Source: Veillonella caviae (GTDB taxonomy: Bacteria; Bacillota; Negativicutes; Veillonellales; Veillonellaceae). From it: DNA of 64,000 bases. The position numbers and the translations under genes were made by a program. The stretch is from NCBI RefSeq assembly GCF_003992125.1, contig NZ_RQUY01000003.1, positions 1 through 64,000 on the forward strand. Direction: 5' to 3'. Positions 1 through 8,489 of this stretch are shown one piece after another; the first letter of the stretch is position 1, and the number at the start of each line of letters is the position of its first letter. The notes under the pieces were generated by a model. The model did no database searches and was not told the DNA's origin. It saw only the letters and a program-made list of their open reading frames with translations.

Positions 1-331
1 TGGAATGAGCTACATATGTCTACAAATTTTCCAACTTATTGGGATTAGTCACACACACTTTTTGTCCTATAACCCTTATTTTATTAAAAGTATAAGTAGT
101 AGAGGAGGTCATAGCTTGTTGTAATATGATAACCAATATTGATAATAAAAGCACTAGTGGAATAATGAGAATTGGATATAAATGATAAATTAAGAATTCT
201 CATTTAATATTATATAAATCTAAAATATTAAATGAAAAGAAATATCAAGAAATGCAGATAGAATCGATATATTATACTGATAGTGGAATTGAAATATGCT
301 AAAATAGGATTAGAGTTTCTATCAGTTTCAT
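1..331. other. AT-rich stretch without a supported gene
   Basis: I see no convincing coding region here. The first 48 bases are open in frame 1 and end in TAG, so they could be the last 15 codons of a gene that starts before the window, but nothing identifies it. The rest is very AT-rich. It holds a perfect 12-bp inverted repeat (200-211 with 224-235, 12-base loop) and an 8-bp inverted repeat (276-283 with 319-326) just upstream of the ferredoxin promoter. Neither is followed by a T-run, so they are not obvious terminators. Confidence 0.5.
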
Positions 332-360
332 TTGACATTATTTTTTAGATGTGTGATAAT
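332..360 (+). promoter_or_regulatory. Sigma-A promoter of the ferredoxin gene
   Basis: TTGACA at 332-337 and GATAAT at 355-360 are separated by 17 bases, close to the housekeeping consensus. Transcription would start near 367, leaving a leader of about 75 bases before the ferredoxin start codon at 441. Confidence 0.75.
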
Positions 361-440
361 GAGAACAGAAGTTGAGGCGTATGTCTCTTTTAAATGATAA
401 TGAAAAGTTTTCTTTTTAATATTTCCTATGGAGGTTTATT

Positions 441-605
441 ATGAGAGTTATTGCTGATGGTTGCATTAAATGTGGTTCTTGCGCATCTGTTTGCCCAGTT
501 TCTGCTATTTCTGAAGGCGAAACTAAATACGAAATCAACGATACTTGCATTGACTGCGGTTCTTGCGAATCCGTTTGCCCAGTGTCTGTAATCTCCGCTG
601 AATAA
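441..605 (+). CDS. 2[4Fe-4S] clostridial-type ferredoxin
   Basis: A 54-residue soluble electron carrier, too short for most ORF filters. It has two copies of the CxxCxxCxxxCP pattern (CIKCGSC..CP near residues 8-19 and CIDCGSC..CP near 38-49), each supplying ligands for low-potential [4Fe-4S] clusters; length and symmetry are typical of the clostridial ferredoxin family. Such proteins shuttle electrons between 2-oxoacid oxidoreductases, hydrogenases and similar enzymes in the cytoplasm. The ATG follows GGAGGT at 430-435. It has its own promoter and terminator, so it is monocistronic. The physiological partner cannot be read from this context. Confidence 0.95.
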   Translation: MRVIADGCIKCGSCASVCPVSAISEGETKYEINDTCIDCGSCESVCPVSVISAE

Positions 606-619
606 TCTAGCAAACCTTT

Positions 620-653
620 AAAGCCAGTAAACCTTGTGTTTACTGGCTTTTTT
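620..653 (+). terminator. Rho-independent terminator after ferredoxin
   Basis: A 13-bp perfect stem (620-632 with 638-650), 5-base loop, ending in a T-run. Confidence 0.9.
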
Positions 654-748
654 GTGTAGACTATAAAGAGGCTATATTGGCATGGAATCTATATAGCTCA
701 TATGTGGATGGAATATAATTTTTATAAATTATAATGGGAGATAGAACT

Positions 749-1186
749 TTGTTTTACGCTATAGTCATTATTTGGTTAGTTTTAGATCAGTGGACTAAAT
801 ATTATGTGATGAATCATTTTATGCTTGGTGAATCTGTACCAGTTATACAAGATGTGTTTCATCTAACCTATATTATTAATCGAGGTGCTGCATTTGGCAT
901 GCTTGCTAATCAGCGATGGGTTTTTCTTGCTGTAGCAGTTTTATTACTCGTTGTGTATGCTATATATAGAAAAAAAGTTAATAATGGACCTTTGTCATTG
1001 CGTATGGGGACTGCTTTATTAATTTCTGGTGCTGTTGGTAATGGTATTGATAGGTATGTATTGCATGGCGTAGTAGATTTTTTTGATATTAGAGTGTGGC
1101 CTATTTTTAACGTTGCCGATATTGGTATTTGTGTAGGGGTCGCTTGTATTGTGTACTATCTACTAACATCCGATAAAGACTTATAA
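749..1186 (+). CDS. lspA: Signal peptidase II (lipoprotein signal peptidase)
   Basis: Membrane aspartyl protease that cuts the signal peptide of prolipoproteins just before the lipid-modified cysteine. The protein is about 145 residues with four hydrophobic segments. The family marks are visible: the N-terminal DQWTK motif, NRGAAFG in the middle, and the two catalytic aspartates in GNGIDR and FNVADIGI. I prefer the TTG at 749: GGGAG at 736-740 is well spaced from it, and it places the first membrane segment right at the N-terminus as in other LspA proteins. The in-frame ATG at 734 (5 residues longer) has no visible ribosome binding site. At least two lipoproteins in this window (4346, 25459) would be its substrates. 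It is followed by an RluA-family gene, a common Firmicutes pairing. Confidence 0.93.
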   Translation: MFYAIVIIWLVLDQWTKYYVMNHFMLGESVPVIQDVFHLTYIINRGAAFGMLANQRWVFLAVAVLLLVVYAIYRKKVNNGPLSLRMGTALLISGAVGNGIDRYVLHGVVDFFDIRVWPIFNVADIGICVGVACIVYYLLTSDKDL

Positions 1187-1252
1187 TTGTGCTAAAGGAA
1201 AAGTAACAATTGTTTCAGAAAACTTATACGGTGTCATATAAAGGAGACATGT

Positions 1253-2170
1253 ATGAATGAATATATAGTAACTGATGAGCATGAAAATCAGCGTTTAGAT
1301 GTATTTTTAGCATCTCAAATGAAGGGGTCTCGCAGTTATATACAGAATTTAATCAAATCTGGTCATGTAACAGTAAATGGTAAATTGGGAAAAGCGAATG
1401 CAAAGCTTTCACAAGGGAGCGCTATTTTAGTAGAGGTACCAGAACCAGAATCTGTTGAGGTATTGCCAGAGGATATCCCTGTAGAATATTTATATGAGGA
1501 CCATGATATTATCATCATTAATAAACCTCGTGGTATGGTGGTGCACCCTGCAGTAGGAAATTATTCGGGTACTTTGGTTAATGCACTGTTGTATCATTGT
1601 AAGGATTTATCTGGTATTAATGGTGAAATTAGGCCAGGTATTGTACATCGTTTAGATAAAGATACGTCAGGTGTGATGATGGCTGCTAAAAATGATGCTG
1701 CTCATGTGGGATTGGCAGAACAGGTGAAAGAGCATTCTGCAAAGCGTAAGTATTTAGCTATTGTGCAAGGGAATATTGTAGAAGAGAAGGGCATTATCAA
1801 AGCACCTATCGGTCGTCATCCTAAAGAGCGTATGAAAATGGCTGTAGTGTTTGAAAATAGCAAGGATGCAGTGACTCATTTTAGCGTACTTGAAAGATAT
1901 GGTTATCATACTCTTGTAGAATGTACATTGGAGACAGGGCGCACTCACCAAATTCGCGTTCATTTTGCTCATATCGGTCATCCTGTTGTGAATGATCCGT
2001 TTTATGGATATCGTCGCATGGATTTTCCTATCGAAGGGCAAGCACTTCATTCATATACATTAGATGTAGTGCATCCTATTACAAATGAGCCTATGCATTT
2101 TGAGGCGCCAATTCCTAAAGATTTTCAAAATTGTATTACTTTTGCTAAAGAATATCGGCGAGGTAAATAA
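1253..2170 (+). CDS. RluA/RluD-family 23S rRNA pseudouridine synthase
   Basis: Isomerises uridine to pseudouridine in RNA, most likely in 23S rRNA given the RluD-like layout. The 305 residues hold an N-terminal S4 RNA-binding domain (about 12-70, RLDVFLAS...VTVNG) and the catalytic domain with the signature HRLDKDTSG near residue 136, where the Asp is the nucleophile. Downstream GRTHQIRVH is also typical of the family. The ATG follows AAGGAG at 1241-1246. It sits between lspA and pyrR, the order seen for ylyB in Bacillus. Which uridines are modified cannot be decided from sequence alone. Confidence 0.92.
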   Translation: MNEYIVTDEHENQRLDVFLASQMKGSRSYIQNLIKSGHVTVNGKLGKANAKLSQGSAILVEVPEPESVEVLPEDIPVEYLYEDHDIIIINKPRGMVVHPAVGNYSGTLVNALLYHCKDLSGINGEIRPGIVHRLDKDTSGVMMAAKNDAAHVGLAEQVKEHSAKRKYLAIVQGNIVEEKGIIKAPIGRHPKERMKMAVVFENSKDAVTHFSVLERYGYHTLVECTLETGRTHQIRVHFAHIGHPVVNDPFYGYRRMDFPIEGQALHSYTLDVVHPITNEPMHFEAPIPKDFQNCITFAKEYRRGK

Positions 2171-2268
2171 TTTATTCTATTATAGTTGGCTTAAGACATT
2201 ATACAAGGAATGTGAGCGTATTAATTGGTATAGTCTTATATTATGATGCTATAGGGGAGGGTGATACT

Positions 2269-2790
2269 ATGGAGACGAAGCGTATTTTACTGGATGCAGA
2301 TGCTATTACACGTGCTATACGTCGTATTAGCCATGAAATATTAGAACGTAATAAGGGTCTTTCTAATGCTGTCATTGTGGGGATTGAGCGCCGCGGTGTT
2401 ATACTAGCTAAGCGCTTACAACAGGAGATAGAGCGCATTGAGGGGGTCTGTATTGATTGTAAATCATTAAATGTGGCTATGTATCGTGATGATCGAGATA
2501 CGCGCCCAAAGGAGGGCGAACCCTGTGATATCGATACTACAGAAAAAACTATTATTCTCGTAGACGATGTATTGTATACAGGGCGTACTATACGGGCTGC
2601 TTTAAATGCATTGATGACAGCTGGACGACCTAAATCTATACAATTAGCTGTATTAGTCGACCGCGGCCATCGTGAATTACCTATTCGCGCTGACTATGTA
2701 GGTAAGAATATTCCTACATCACATTTGGAAAAAGTGCGTGTTCGCGTTACTGAATTGGATGATATAGATAGTGTTACGATTGAACAATAA
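2269..2790 (+). CDS. pyrR: Bifunctional PyrR: pyr mRNA-binding attenuator / uracil phosphoribosyltransferase
   Basis: A 173-residue type I phosphoribosyltransferase-fold protein. In the family it binds UMP and the anti-antiterminator of pyr leader RNAs to cause attenuation, and it can convert uracil plus PRPP to UMP. The PRPP-binding loop is clear (VDDVLYTGRT near residue 100), as is the conserved VDRGHRELPIRADYVGKN region. I start at ATG 2269, behind GGGGAGG at 2254-2260; the longer in-frame opening from 2212 lacks a good site. No pyr biosynthetic gene is adjacent, so it acts in trans here. I did not find a pyr attenuator within the window. Confidence 0.93.
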   Translation: METKRILLDADAITRAIRRISHEILERNKGLSNAVIVGIERRGVILAKRLQQEIERIEGVCIDCKSLNVAMYRDDRDTRPKEGEPCDIDTTEKTIILVDDVLYTGRTIRAALNALMTAGRPKSIQLAVLVDRGHRELPIRADYVGKNIPTSHLEKVRVRVTELDDIDSVTIEQ

Positions 2791-2890
2791 TAACTATTAA
2801 AAGGAAGAATAAGACTTAGAATATATCTAAATTTAATAATAGTAATTGTTTTAGTAGCATATTAATGATTAAAACTATTCTAAGACTCGA

Positions 2891-2939
2891 TATATAAAAA
2901 GCTAGAAACACTTAGTAGGTGCTTCTAGCTTTTTATATA
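2891..2939. terminator. Bidirectional terminator between pyrR and tmcAL
   Basis: A 17-bp perfect inverted repeat (2891-2907 with 2923-2939) with A-rich left and T-rich right arms, so it can end transcription from both convergent genes. It covers the stop codon of tmcAL (2933-2935). Confidence 0.85.
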
Positions 2940-4135
2940 TTAATGTATTGTGGCGAATAAGTGTAATCTATACGCCCTGTACGGTATGATTCGGATTTGA
3001 ACGTATAAGCTTGTAAATCGGTAGCTAATTCATCTAAGCGTAGTAAATCCTTTCCTAGGGATGAAACTATGGATGGTGCTTTAGCCCATTTTTGTATTAA
3101 CGGAATCGAAAGTGTTGCAGCTTTTAACCATTGTCGGCCTCTGTTATTAAAGGCGAGGAGTCGTGCATATTGTGGACCTTCTATATGTGCATGGCGCTGT
3201 AGTTCTTTCGTAATATGCAATGCACCATAGGCTGCCATACGCTGTATTCTTGCATAGGTGTATCGTTTTGTTTTGATATTTTCTTTCACATCAGACCATG
3301 ATGGTTCAGCAGTCATAGTATGCCATCTATGCTCGATGCCTTCTGTAAAATCAGCGAGAGTAGATAAATCTTGAATAGATAATAAACGATGAATACCTAA
3401 TAGTAGATTTTCATATCTTTCGTAGTCTGTATATTTGCCCTGACTTATTATTTCGTTTATGTCAGCGGATATAGCTCTTGGCACATACTCGGAAATACGC
3501 TGCCCTTGTTGTAATGCGTGGCGCAAGGCAGTGCCTGATGGGAGTGCTGCTGTTTGTAATAGGGCATCGTGATGATTGGAAGTACGATGGATGGGAATCC
3601 ATTGAATTTCTGGATAATGACGTGATGCGCTACGTAGATATTCTAAAGCTAAAATAGCGTTAGGTGAATTGGATAAAGTAGAGCCATTTGGTATTACAGA
3701 ATTTAATATTTGCCGTAAGGCAGAGCCATAGGACGCGCCTTTTTGTAGTTCTTTGCGAATAAGAATTTGACATTCCAAGGAATTCATTAAGGCTGCTGCT
3801 TGTTTTAATAAGGGGGAATCATCTACTTCCGTGCCAAAGGAGATGGCATTAATATGTAATGCTTTCATCAAACGAATAGCACCAGTGCTGAAAATTTCTG
3901 CACTACCTAATGAGTAGATGATGGGTAACTCGATGACCACGTCAACACCGCTTAATATGGCCCAGCGAGATCGATCGAATTTACTGAAATACGCCGGCTC
4001 ACCACGTTGTACAAAAGAACCACTCATAATAGCAATGCGAATGGAATCTGGGTGCATAGTATTAAGTTGTTCTAGTTGGTATGCATGCCCTTTGTGAAAG
4101 GGGTTGTACTCTGATATAATGCCGATTGTGTTCAT
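2933..4135 (-). CDS. tmcAL: tRNA(Met) cytidine acetate ligase (TmcAL/YlbM family)
   Basis: Member of the YlbM family, now known as TmcAL, which uses ATP and acetate to make N4-acetylcytidine at the wobble position of elongator tRNA-Met. The 400-residue length fits. The N-terminal nucleotidyltransferase-like motif EYNPFHKGH (about residues 9-17) is diagnostic, followed by MSGSFVQRGEPA. The start is supported by AAAGGA upstream on the reverse strand (near 4145). It is the only gene on the - strand in the window. The substrate matches the family; note that a CAT-anticodon tRNA gene lies at 57685. Confidence 0.9.
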   Translation of the reverse strand: MNTIGIISEYNPFHKGHAYQLEQLNTMHPDSIRIAIMSGSFVQRGEPAYFSKFDRSRWAILSGVDVVIELPIIYSLGSAEIFSTGAIRLMKALHINAISFGTEVDDSPLLKQAAALMNSLECQILIRKELQKGASYGSALRQILNSVIPNGSTLSNSPNAILALEYLRSASRHYPEIQWIPIHRTSNHHDALLQTAALPSGTALRHALQQGQRISEYVPRAISADINEIISQGKYTDYERYENLLLGIHRLLSIQDLSTLADFTEGIEHRWHTMTAEPSWSDVKENIKTKRYTYARIQRMAAYGALHITKELQRHAHIEGPQYARLLAFNNRGRQWLKAATLSIPLIQKWAKAPSIVSSLGKDLLRLDELATDLQAYTFKSESYRTGRIDYTYSPQYINI

Positions 4136-4302
4136 ATATAGTCCTTTCTCTATGTGTTAATTATATACTAGAATATAAATTTTATGTAATTATAAATTGT
4201 TCGTTCGGAATCGTGGGGGATGTAAATTTAGATTATGAATTGAATGAGAATTTATATTTTCTATAAATTATTATGAAAATACTAGAATGGAAGTCTTCAG
4301 AA

Positions 4303-4311
4303 TGGTATAAT
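4303..4311 (+). promoter_or_regulatory. Extended -10 promoter of the lipoprotein-ackA operon
   Basis: TGG directly precedes TATAAT (4306-4311), giving an extended -10 (TGnTATAAT). No good -35 is visible, as expected for such promoters. The start codon of the first gene is 35 bases downstream. Confidence 0.6.
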
Positions 4312-4345
4312 TAACTGTAATTCTGATTTGACAAGAGGTGATTTG

Positions 4346-4909
4346 ATGAAAGTACAAGTAAAACGTAGTCTAATAACAGTCCTCTTAGGTGCCTCATTAT
4401 TAATGATGGCTGGATGTGGAACGCAAAATGTTATGGATACCTATAGTTTTGGTAATCAAGTCATTCATTCTGGTAAGTCTGAGATTACCATTGCATTACC
4501 TTATGAAATGGGGAAATCTCCACAATCTGAAAGTAATGATGGATACCCGATGGATTTATATGGGTCTAACTCGGCTCACATTATGATTCAAGTACAGGCA
4601 TTACAGGCTTTGCCGAATAAGCCGCTGCCAACTGTAGATGATTATGTGAAAGGTAGAGAATCAGAATTTGCTAGCCTTGCTGCTACTATTACAACAGAGC
4701 AGATTGATTTAAATGGTGTGCCAGCTACAAAAATTATGGGCACATTCCCAGGTCAAAACAGACAAAATAGCATTTCTCAATATGTCTTTATTAATGAAGG
4801 GGTATTGTGGAATATAACCTACGTGTATCCAACAGATGATCAAGTAGGTGCTGATATCAGCAAAGAGATTCAAAATAAGATTTACGTTACGCAAAAGAAA
4901 GAGGGTTAA
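4346..4909 (+). CDS. Small lipoprotein of unknown function, upstream of ackA
   Basis: I do not recognise this 187-residue protein. It begins with a basic N-terminus, a hydrophobic segment (about 8-20) and a lipobox MAGC with the lipidated Cys at residue 24, so it should be an exported lipoprotein processed by LspA. The mature part is soluble-looking and alternates short hydrophobic and polar stretches, with VDDYVKGRESEF in the middle and no cysteines I can see beyond the lipobox. The start at ATG 4346 follows AGAGGTG (4334-4340). It is only 3 bases before ackA and surely co-transcribed with it, a curious pairing of an envelope protein with a cytosolic enzyme. Confidence 0.8.
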   Translation: MKVQVKRSLITVLLGASLLMMAGCGTQNVMDTYSFGNQVIHSGKSEITIALPYEMGKSPQSESNDGYPMDLYGSNSAHIMIQVQALQALPNKPLPTVDDYVKGRESEFASLAATITTEQIDLNGVPATKIMGTFPGQNRQNSISQYVFINEGVLWNITYVYPTDDQVGADISKEIQNKIYVTQKKEG

Positions 4910-4912
4910 TCG

Positions 4913-6118
4913 ATGAACGTATTAGTAGTTAACTGCGGTAGTTCTTCCTTGAAATATCAATTACTTGATATGACAAATGAAACTGAATTGGCGAAAGGTT
5001 TATTTGAAAAGATTGGTGATCAAGATGCTATCTTTACTCATAAACGTCCTAACGCAGACAAATTGGAACGCGTTGAACCAATTTTGAACCACAAAGAAGC
5101 ATTGCGCATTTTGCTTGACATTTTGGTAGATGCTGAATTTGGTGTAATTTCTTCTATGGATGAAATCGATGCAGTTGGTCACCGTGTAGTACATGGTGGT
5201 GAAAAATTTGCTGACTCCGTATTGATTACTCCAGCAGTTATGGAAGCATTGGAAGAATGTGCTTCTCTTGCACCTTTGCATAACCCACCAAATATTCAAG
5301 GTATCGAAGCGTGTGAAGCTATTATGCCAAATGTACCGCAAGTTGCTGTGTTTGATACTGCATTCCATCAAACAATGCCTAAAGAAGCTTATATGTATGC
5401 GCTTCCATATTCTTACTACGAAGATTATGGTATTCGTCGTTATGGTTTTCATGGTACATCTCACAAATATGTAGCACAACGTTGTGCAGAATTGATGGGC
5501 AAACACATGTCCGATCTTCGTATCATTACTTGTCACTTAGGTAATGGTTCTTCTGTGGCAGCTATTAAAGGTGGCCGCTCCATTGATACTACTATGGGTT
5601 TCACTCCATTATCCGGTTTGATTATGGGGACTCGTTCTGGTGATATTGACCCTGCTATCGTTCCTTTCTTGATGGACAAAACAGGCATGTCTTATGAAGA
5701 AGTTGATAAAATTATGAACAAGGAGTCCGGTGTACTAGGTATTTCTGGTGTATCTAATGACTTCCGCGTAATCGAAGAAGCTGCTTCTAATGGTAATAAA
5801 CGTGCTCAATTGGCATTGAATATGTTCCATTACAAAGTTCGTCGTGTAATCGGTGCATTTGCAGCCGTTATGGGCGGTGTTGATGCTATCATCTTTACTG
5901 CAGGTATCGGTGAAAACGGTATCGGTAATCGCGATGCTATTTGCAATGGTTTAGAATACCTTGGCACTCGTATTGATGCAGAACGTAACAATGTTCGCGG
6001 TAAAGAACAAGAAATTAGTGTTGAAGGATCTAAAGTAAAAATCTTCGTAATTCCTACAAACGAAGAAATTATGATTGCTCGTGATACAAAACGTATTACT
6101 GGTGCATTGAAAAAATAA
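4913..6118 (+). CDS. ackA: Acetate kinase
   Basis: Cytoplasmic enzyme that converts acetyl phosphate and ADP to acetate and ATP, the energy-yielding last step of acetate fermentation. The 401-residue length is standard. Both ASKHA family signatures are present: NCGSSSLK (about residues 7-14) and the later [19 protein letters not shown] region; HLGNGSS and FTAGIGEN are also conserved. RBS GAGGG lies just before the ATG. Codon use looks more biased than in neighbouring genes, as for a highly expressed protein. The usual partner pta is not adjacent; a strong terminator follows. Confidence 0.98.
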   Translation: MNVLVVNCGSSSLKYQLLDMTNETELAKGLFEKIGDQDAIFTHKRPNADKLERVEPILNHKEALRILLDILVDAEFGVISSMDEIDAVGHRVVHGGEKFADSVLITPAVMEALEECASLAPLHNPPNIQGIEACEAIMPNVPQVAVFDTAFHQTMPKEAYMYALPYSYYEDYGIRRYGFHGTSHKYVAQRCAELMGKHMSDLRIITCHLGNGSSVAAIKGGRSIDTTMGFTPLSGLIMGTRSGDIDPAIVPFLMDKTGMSYEEVDKIMNKESGVLGISGVSNDFRVIEEAASNGNKRAQLALNMFHYKVRRVIGAFAAVMGGVDAIIFTAGIGENGIGNRDAICNGLEYLGTRIDAERNNVRGKEQEISVEGSKVKIFVIPTNEEIMIARDTKRITGALKK

Positions 6119-6174
6119 TACATAGCACTCATTGTGTTGATATATTTAAGGTGTTATCACCTAGATTAATGTAT

Positions 6175-6211
6175 AAAACCCCGTTTATATGAAAATATAA
6201 ACGGGGTTTTT
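6175..6211 (+). terminator. Terminator after ackA
   Basis: Perfect 16-bp stem (6175-6190 with 6195-6210), GAAA tetraloop, T-rich 3' arm. Confidence 0.93.
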
Positions 6212-6281
6212 AATAAGAGCTATAATTAATGCCAAACATCCTAACATTTGACAAAGAGTTTTTTAGAAATAAAAGCATGAG

Positions 6282-6303
6282 TACATCGAAAACGATGTAT
6301 AAT
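6282..6303 (+). promoter_or_regulatory. Inverted repeat overlapping a TATAAT -10 box
   Basis: A 7-bp inverted repeat (6282-6288 with 6293-6299, 4-base A spacer) runs directly into TATAAT at 6298-6303. An operator over the -10 would block the polymerase, so this may be a repressor site for the 6385-maf operon. No -35 at the expected distance is convincing; a second TATAAT occurs at 6342-6347. The regulator is unknown. Confidence 0.4.
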
Positions 6304-6384
6304 CGTTTGTAAAACATGTAGTTTTTCAGTTACGAATCTTATATAATAAAAATATGCAGAGTCTTAATTGGAAAGGGGTTTTTT

Positions 6385-6987
6385 ATGAATATCGTGTATA
6401 GCGAAACATCAAAGCGTACTCGTAGTGCGGAAATATTGGTCCTTATATTTGTTCTTCTTATTTTGGCTGCGGTAGCTTTCACAAGCTATAGAAGCTATTC
6501 TGTAGGACATATATTGGTGGCGGAATACTTTATTGAATTAGTAGCTCTTATAGTGATTGTAAAACAAGCTGTGAGTCGATATACATATATTTTGACGGAT
6601 TCGGAACTCATCATTGAAGAAAACTCCTTTTTTAGAAAGCGTATTTTCACTGTAACTTATGAGAATATTGATGGTGTGTATAAATTCAATCGAGATATTT
6701 TGACAAATTTACGCTATCGCTACAAGTACCGCAAATGTTCTACCTCAGATGATCGCCCTATTTGGTTCCTTGTATTTTCTATTATAAAAGGTACGAAGGT
6801 GACTTATGGACGGGTTATGCTGAAAGCAGATGATGCATTTTATGAAACATTAGAGTCATTTGTACCTAATCGTATTCGTGTACCCGAAGCAGATGTAGTA
6901 TTTTATGCTACTATTCGTGCAGATGCGGTGAAACATGGGAAAGATGTAAATGAATACTACCAAAGCTTGATTGAACCTAAGGAGTAA
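6385..6987 (+). CDS. Uncharacterised membrane protein, two N-terminal TM segments and possible PH-like domain
   Basis: I do not recognise a named family. The 200-residue protein starts with a short polar stretch, then two hydrophobic segments (about 17-36 and 47-62) and a long cytoplasmic part. The region after the second segment (TYILTDSELIIEEN, then a basic stretch and ENIDGVYKF) resembles the beta-rich layout of bacterial PH-like (YdbS/YcxB type) domains, but this is only a pattern judgement. RBS AAAGGGG lies before the ATG. It ends 2 bases before maf and so shares its transcript. Confidence 0.7.
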   Translation: MNIVYSETSKRTRSAEILVLIFVLLILAAVAFTSYRSYSVGHILVAEYFIELVALIVIVKQAVSRYTYILTDSELIIEENSFFRKRIFTVTYENIDGVYKFNRDILTNLRYRYKYRKCSTSDDRPIWFLVFSIIKGTKVTYGRVMLKADDAFYETLESFVPNRIRVPEADVVFYATIRADAVKHGKDVNEYYQSLIEPKE

Positions 6988-6989
6988 TA

Positions 6990-7556
6990 ATGAGTGGATT
7001 ATATTTAGCTAGTCAATCACCACGTCGTCATGAATTACTTGAGCAAGTGGGAATTAATCATATTGTAGTGAGCAGTTCTTACGAGGAACACAATGTGGTA
7101 GATGTTAATCCTATTGACATGGTAAAAGCTCAAGCTTTAGGTAAAGCGCGACATGCCTGTGGAGTACCTGAAGGAGCCATTGTATTAGGAGCAGATACTA
7201 TTGTTGTTCTCGATGGGGCGGTGCTAGGCAAGCCGAAAAATCAAGAGGATGCAGTTCGTATGTTGAGACAGTTATCGGGGCGACAGCATTCTGTGATTAC
7301 TGGTGTGGCCTTATTGATTAAAGGTCAAGAAATTGTATTCCATAGTGAAACAAAGGTGTATTTTAAAGATTTAGCGGATTTTGAAATTCTCTCTTATGTA
7401 GAGTCTAAGGAGCCTTTGGATAAAGCTGGAGCTTATGGTATTCAAGGTAAAGGCGCTTTGTGGGTAGATAAAATAGAAGGGTCTTATACGAATGTAGTAG
7501 GATTACCGGTAGAACAAGTTTATGAGGAATTGTGCAAAGTATTAGGTGCTAAATAG
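6990..7556 (+). CDS. maf: Maf-family nucleoside triphosphate pyrophosphatase
   Basis: Hydrolyses dTTP/UTP or modified nucleotides to the monophosphate, a house-cleaning role often linked with septum and shape genes. The 188-residue length fits. Conserved marks are SQSPRRHELL at residues 8-17 and GADTIVVLDG near 68, which carries the presumed catalytic Asp, followed by LGKP. The downstream order maf-radC-mreBCD is the classic Firmicutes string. Substrate preference (YhdE versus YceF type) cannot be assigned with certainty from what I see. Confidence 0.94.
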   Translation: MSGLYLASQSPRRHELLEQVGINHIVVSSSYEEHNVVDVNPIDMVKAQALGKARHACGVPEGAIVLGADTIVVLDGAVLGKPKNQEDAVRMLRQLSGRQHSVITGVALLIKGQEIVFHSETKVYFKDLADFEILSYVESKEPLDKAGAYGIQGKGALWVDKIEGSYTNVVGLPVEQVYEELCKVLGAK

Positions 7557-7709
7557 AGTCATATGCATCATATGATAGAATAATATTCTATACATATTGG
7601 TAAGACTTGGTTTATTACATGATAGTTACATGGGTGTTTTGAAGTATAATCTGTAGAACTAGTAGACAAACTGTATATGTAAAATTTCATTGTGTAATGG
7701 AGGCTATAT

Positions 7710-8408
7710 ATGCAAGTTAGAACTGTTAGTGTTAAAGATATGTTACCATTTCAACGGCCGCGAGAAAAATTTCTTGTCGCTGGTCCAGCGTGCATGGCTG
7801 TAGAGGAATTATTAGCTATTTTGCTGCGTACAGGTCTTAAAGGTCAGTCAGCTATTGACTTGGCTAAGACTATTATTGATTCTTTCCCTGATGGAGTATA
7901 TGGATTAAACCGTATGACCGTGGGAAATTTAATTAAAATTAAAGGTATTGGGCGTGATAAGGCGGTCACTATTTGTGCTGCTATTGAATTAGGTCGTCGA
8001 TTAGGGGAATTAAAAATTAAATCTACCTATGAAGATTTTTCACAACCTTATGTGATTGCTCAGTATGTTATGGAACGATTGCGTCATGAAACAGAAGAGC
8101 ATGTATGGGCGGCTATGCTTACATCTCGTAATACCTTGATTCAGATGGAAACCATATCAAAGGGTGGTTTAGCAGCTAGTTTAGTAGAGCAGCGTGCGGT
8201 ATTCCGCAAAGCCATTGCGTGTAATGCAGCAGCCATTATTTTGATACATAATCATCCGTCTGGGGATAGTCGTCCTAGTGATGAAGATATTAAACTAACA
8301 AAATTATTTGTCAGTGCTGGTCAATTTATGGGGATACCTGTGTTGGATCATATTGTTATTGGTGATGGTGAATTTACTAGCTTAAGTGAAATTGGTAAGC
8401 TCAATTAG
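7710..8408 (+). CDS. radC: RadC-family JAB/MPN domain protein
   Basis: A 232-residue member of the RadC family. Despite the name, a role in DNA repair is unproven. The N-terminal half holds a helix-hairpin-helix-like segment (IKIKGIGRDKAVTICAAIE, about 70-90); the C-terminal half carries the JAB metalloprotease signature HNHPSGDSRPSDED, complete with its metal-binding His and Asp. RBS AATGGAGG lies before the ATG. It stands between maf and mreB, as in many Firmicutes. The 150 bases upstream hold two small adjacent palindromes (7559-7575 and 7576-7590) and TATAAT at 7645-7650. Confidence 0.93.
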   Translation: MQVRTVSVKDMLPFQRPREKFLVAGPACMAVEELLAILLRTGLKGQSAIDLAKTIIDSFPDGVYGLNRMTVGNLIKIKGIGRDKAVTICAAIELGRRLGELKIKSTYEDFSQPYVIAQYVMERLRHETEEHVWAAMLTSRNTLIQMETISKGGLAASLVEQRAVFRKAIACNAAAIILIHNHPSGDSRPSDEDIKLTKLFVSAGQFMGIPVLDHIVIGDGEFTSLSEIGKLN

Positions 8409-8489
8409 TAAGTTAAGGTGGAAAGATACACATAAATTTAGTGAAATATGGTAAAATGGAATGATGATGTAATGAAGGAGATTAGCAGT

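Noticed and set aside
1-48. Possible tail of a gene ending in TAG at 48
   Set aside because: Only 15 codons, no recognisable motif; could be chance.
416-613. Reverse-strand reading frame over the ferredoxin gene
   Set aside because: It is the repetitive shadow of the two ferredoxin half-repeats.
5000-5536. 178-codon reverse-strand reading frame
   Set aside because: It lies inside ackA on the opposite strand, has a Cys/Phe/Ile-rich composition and no ribosome binding site; a shadow of codon bias.
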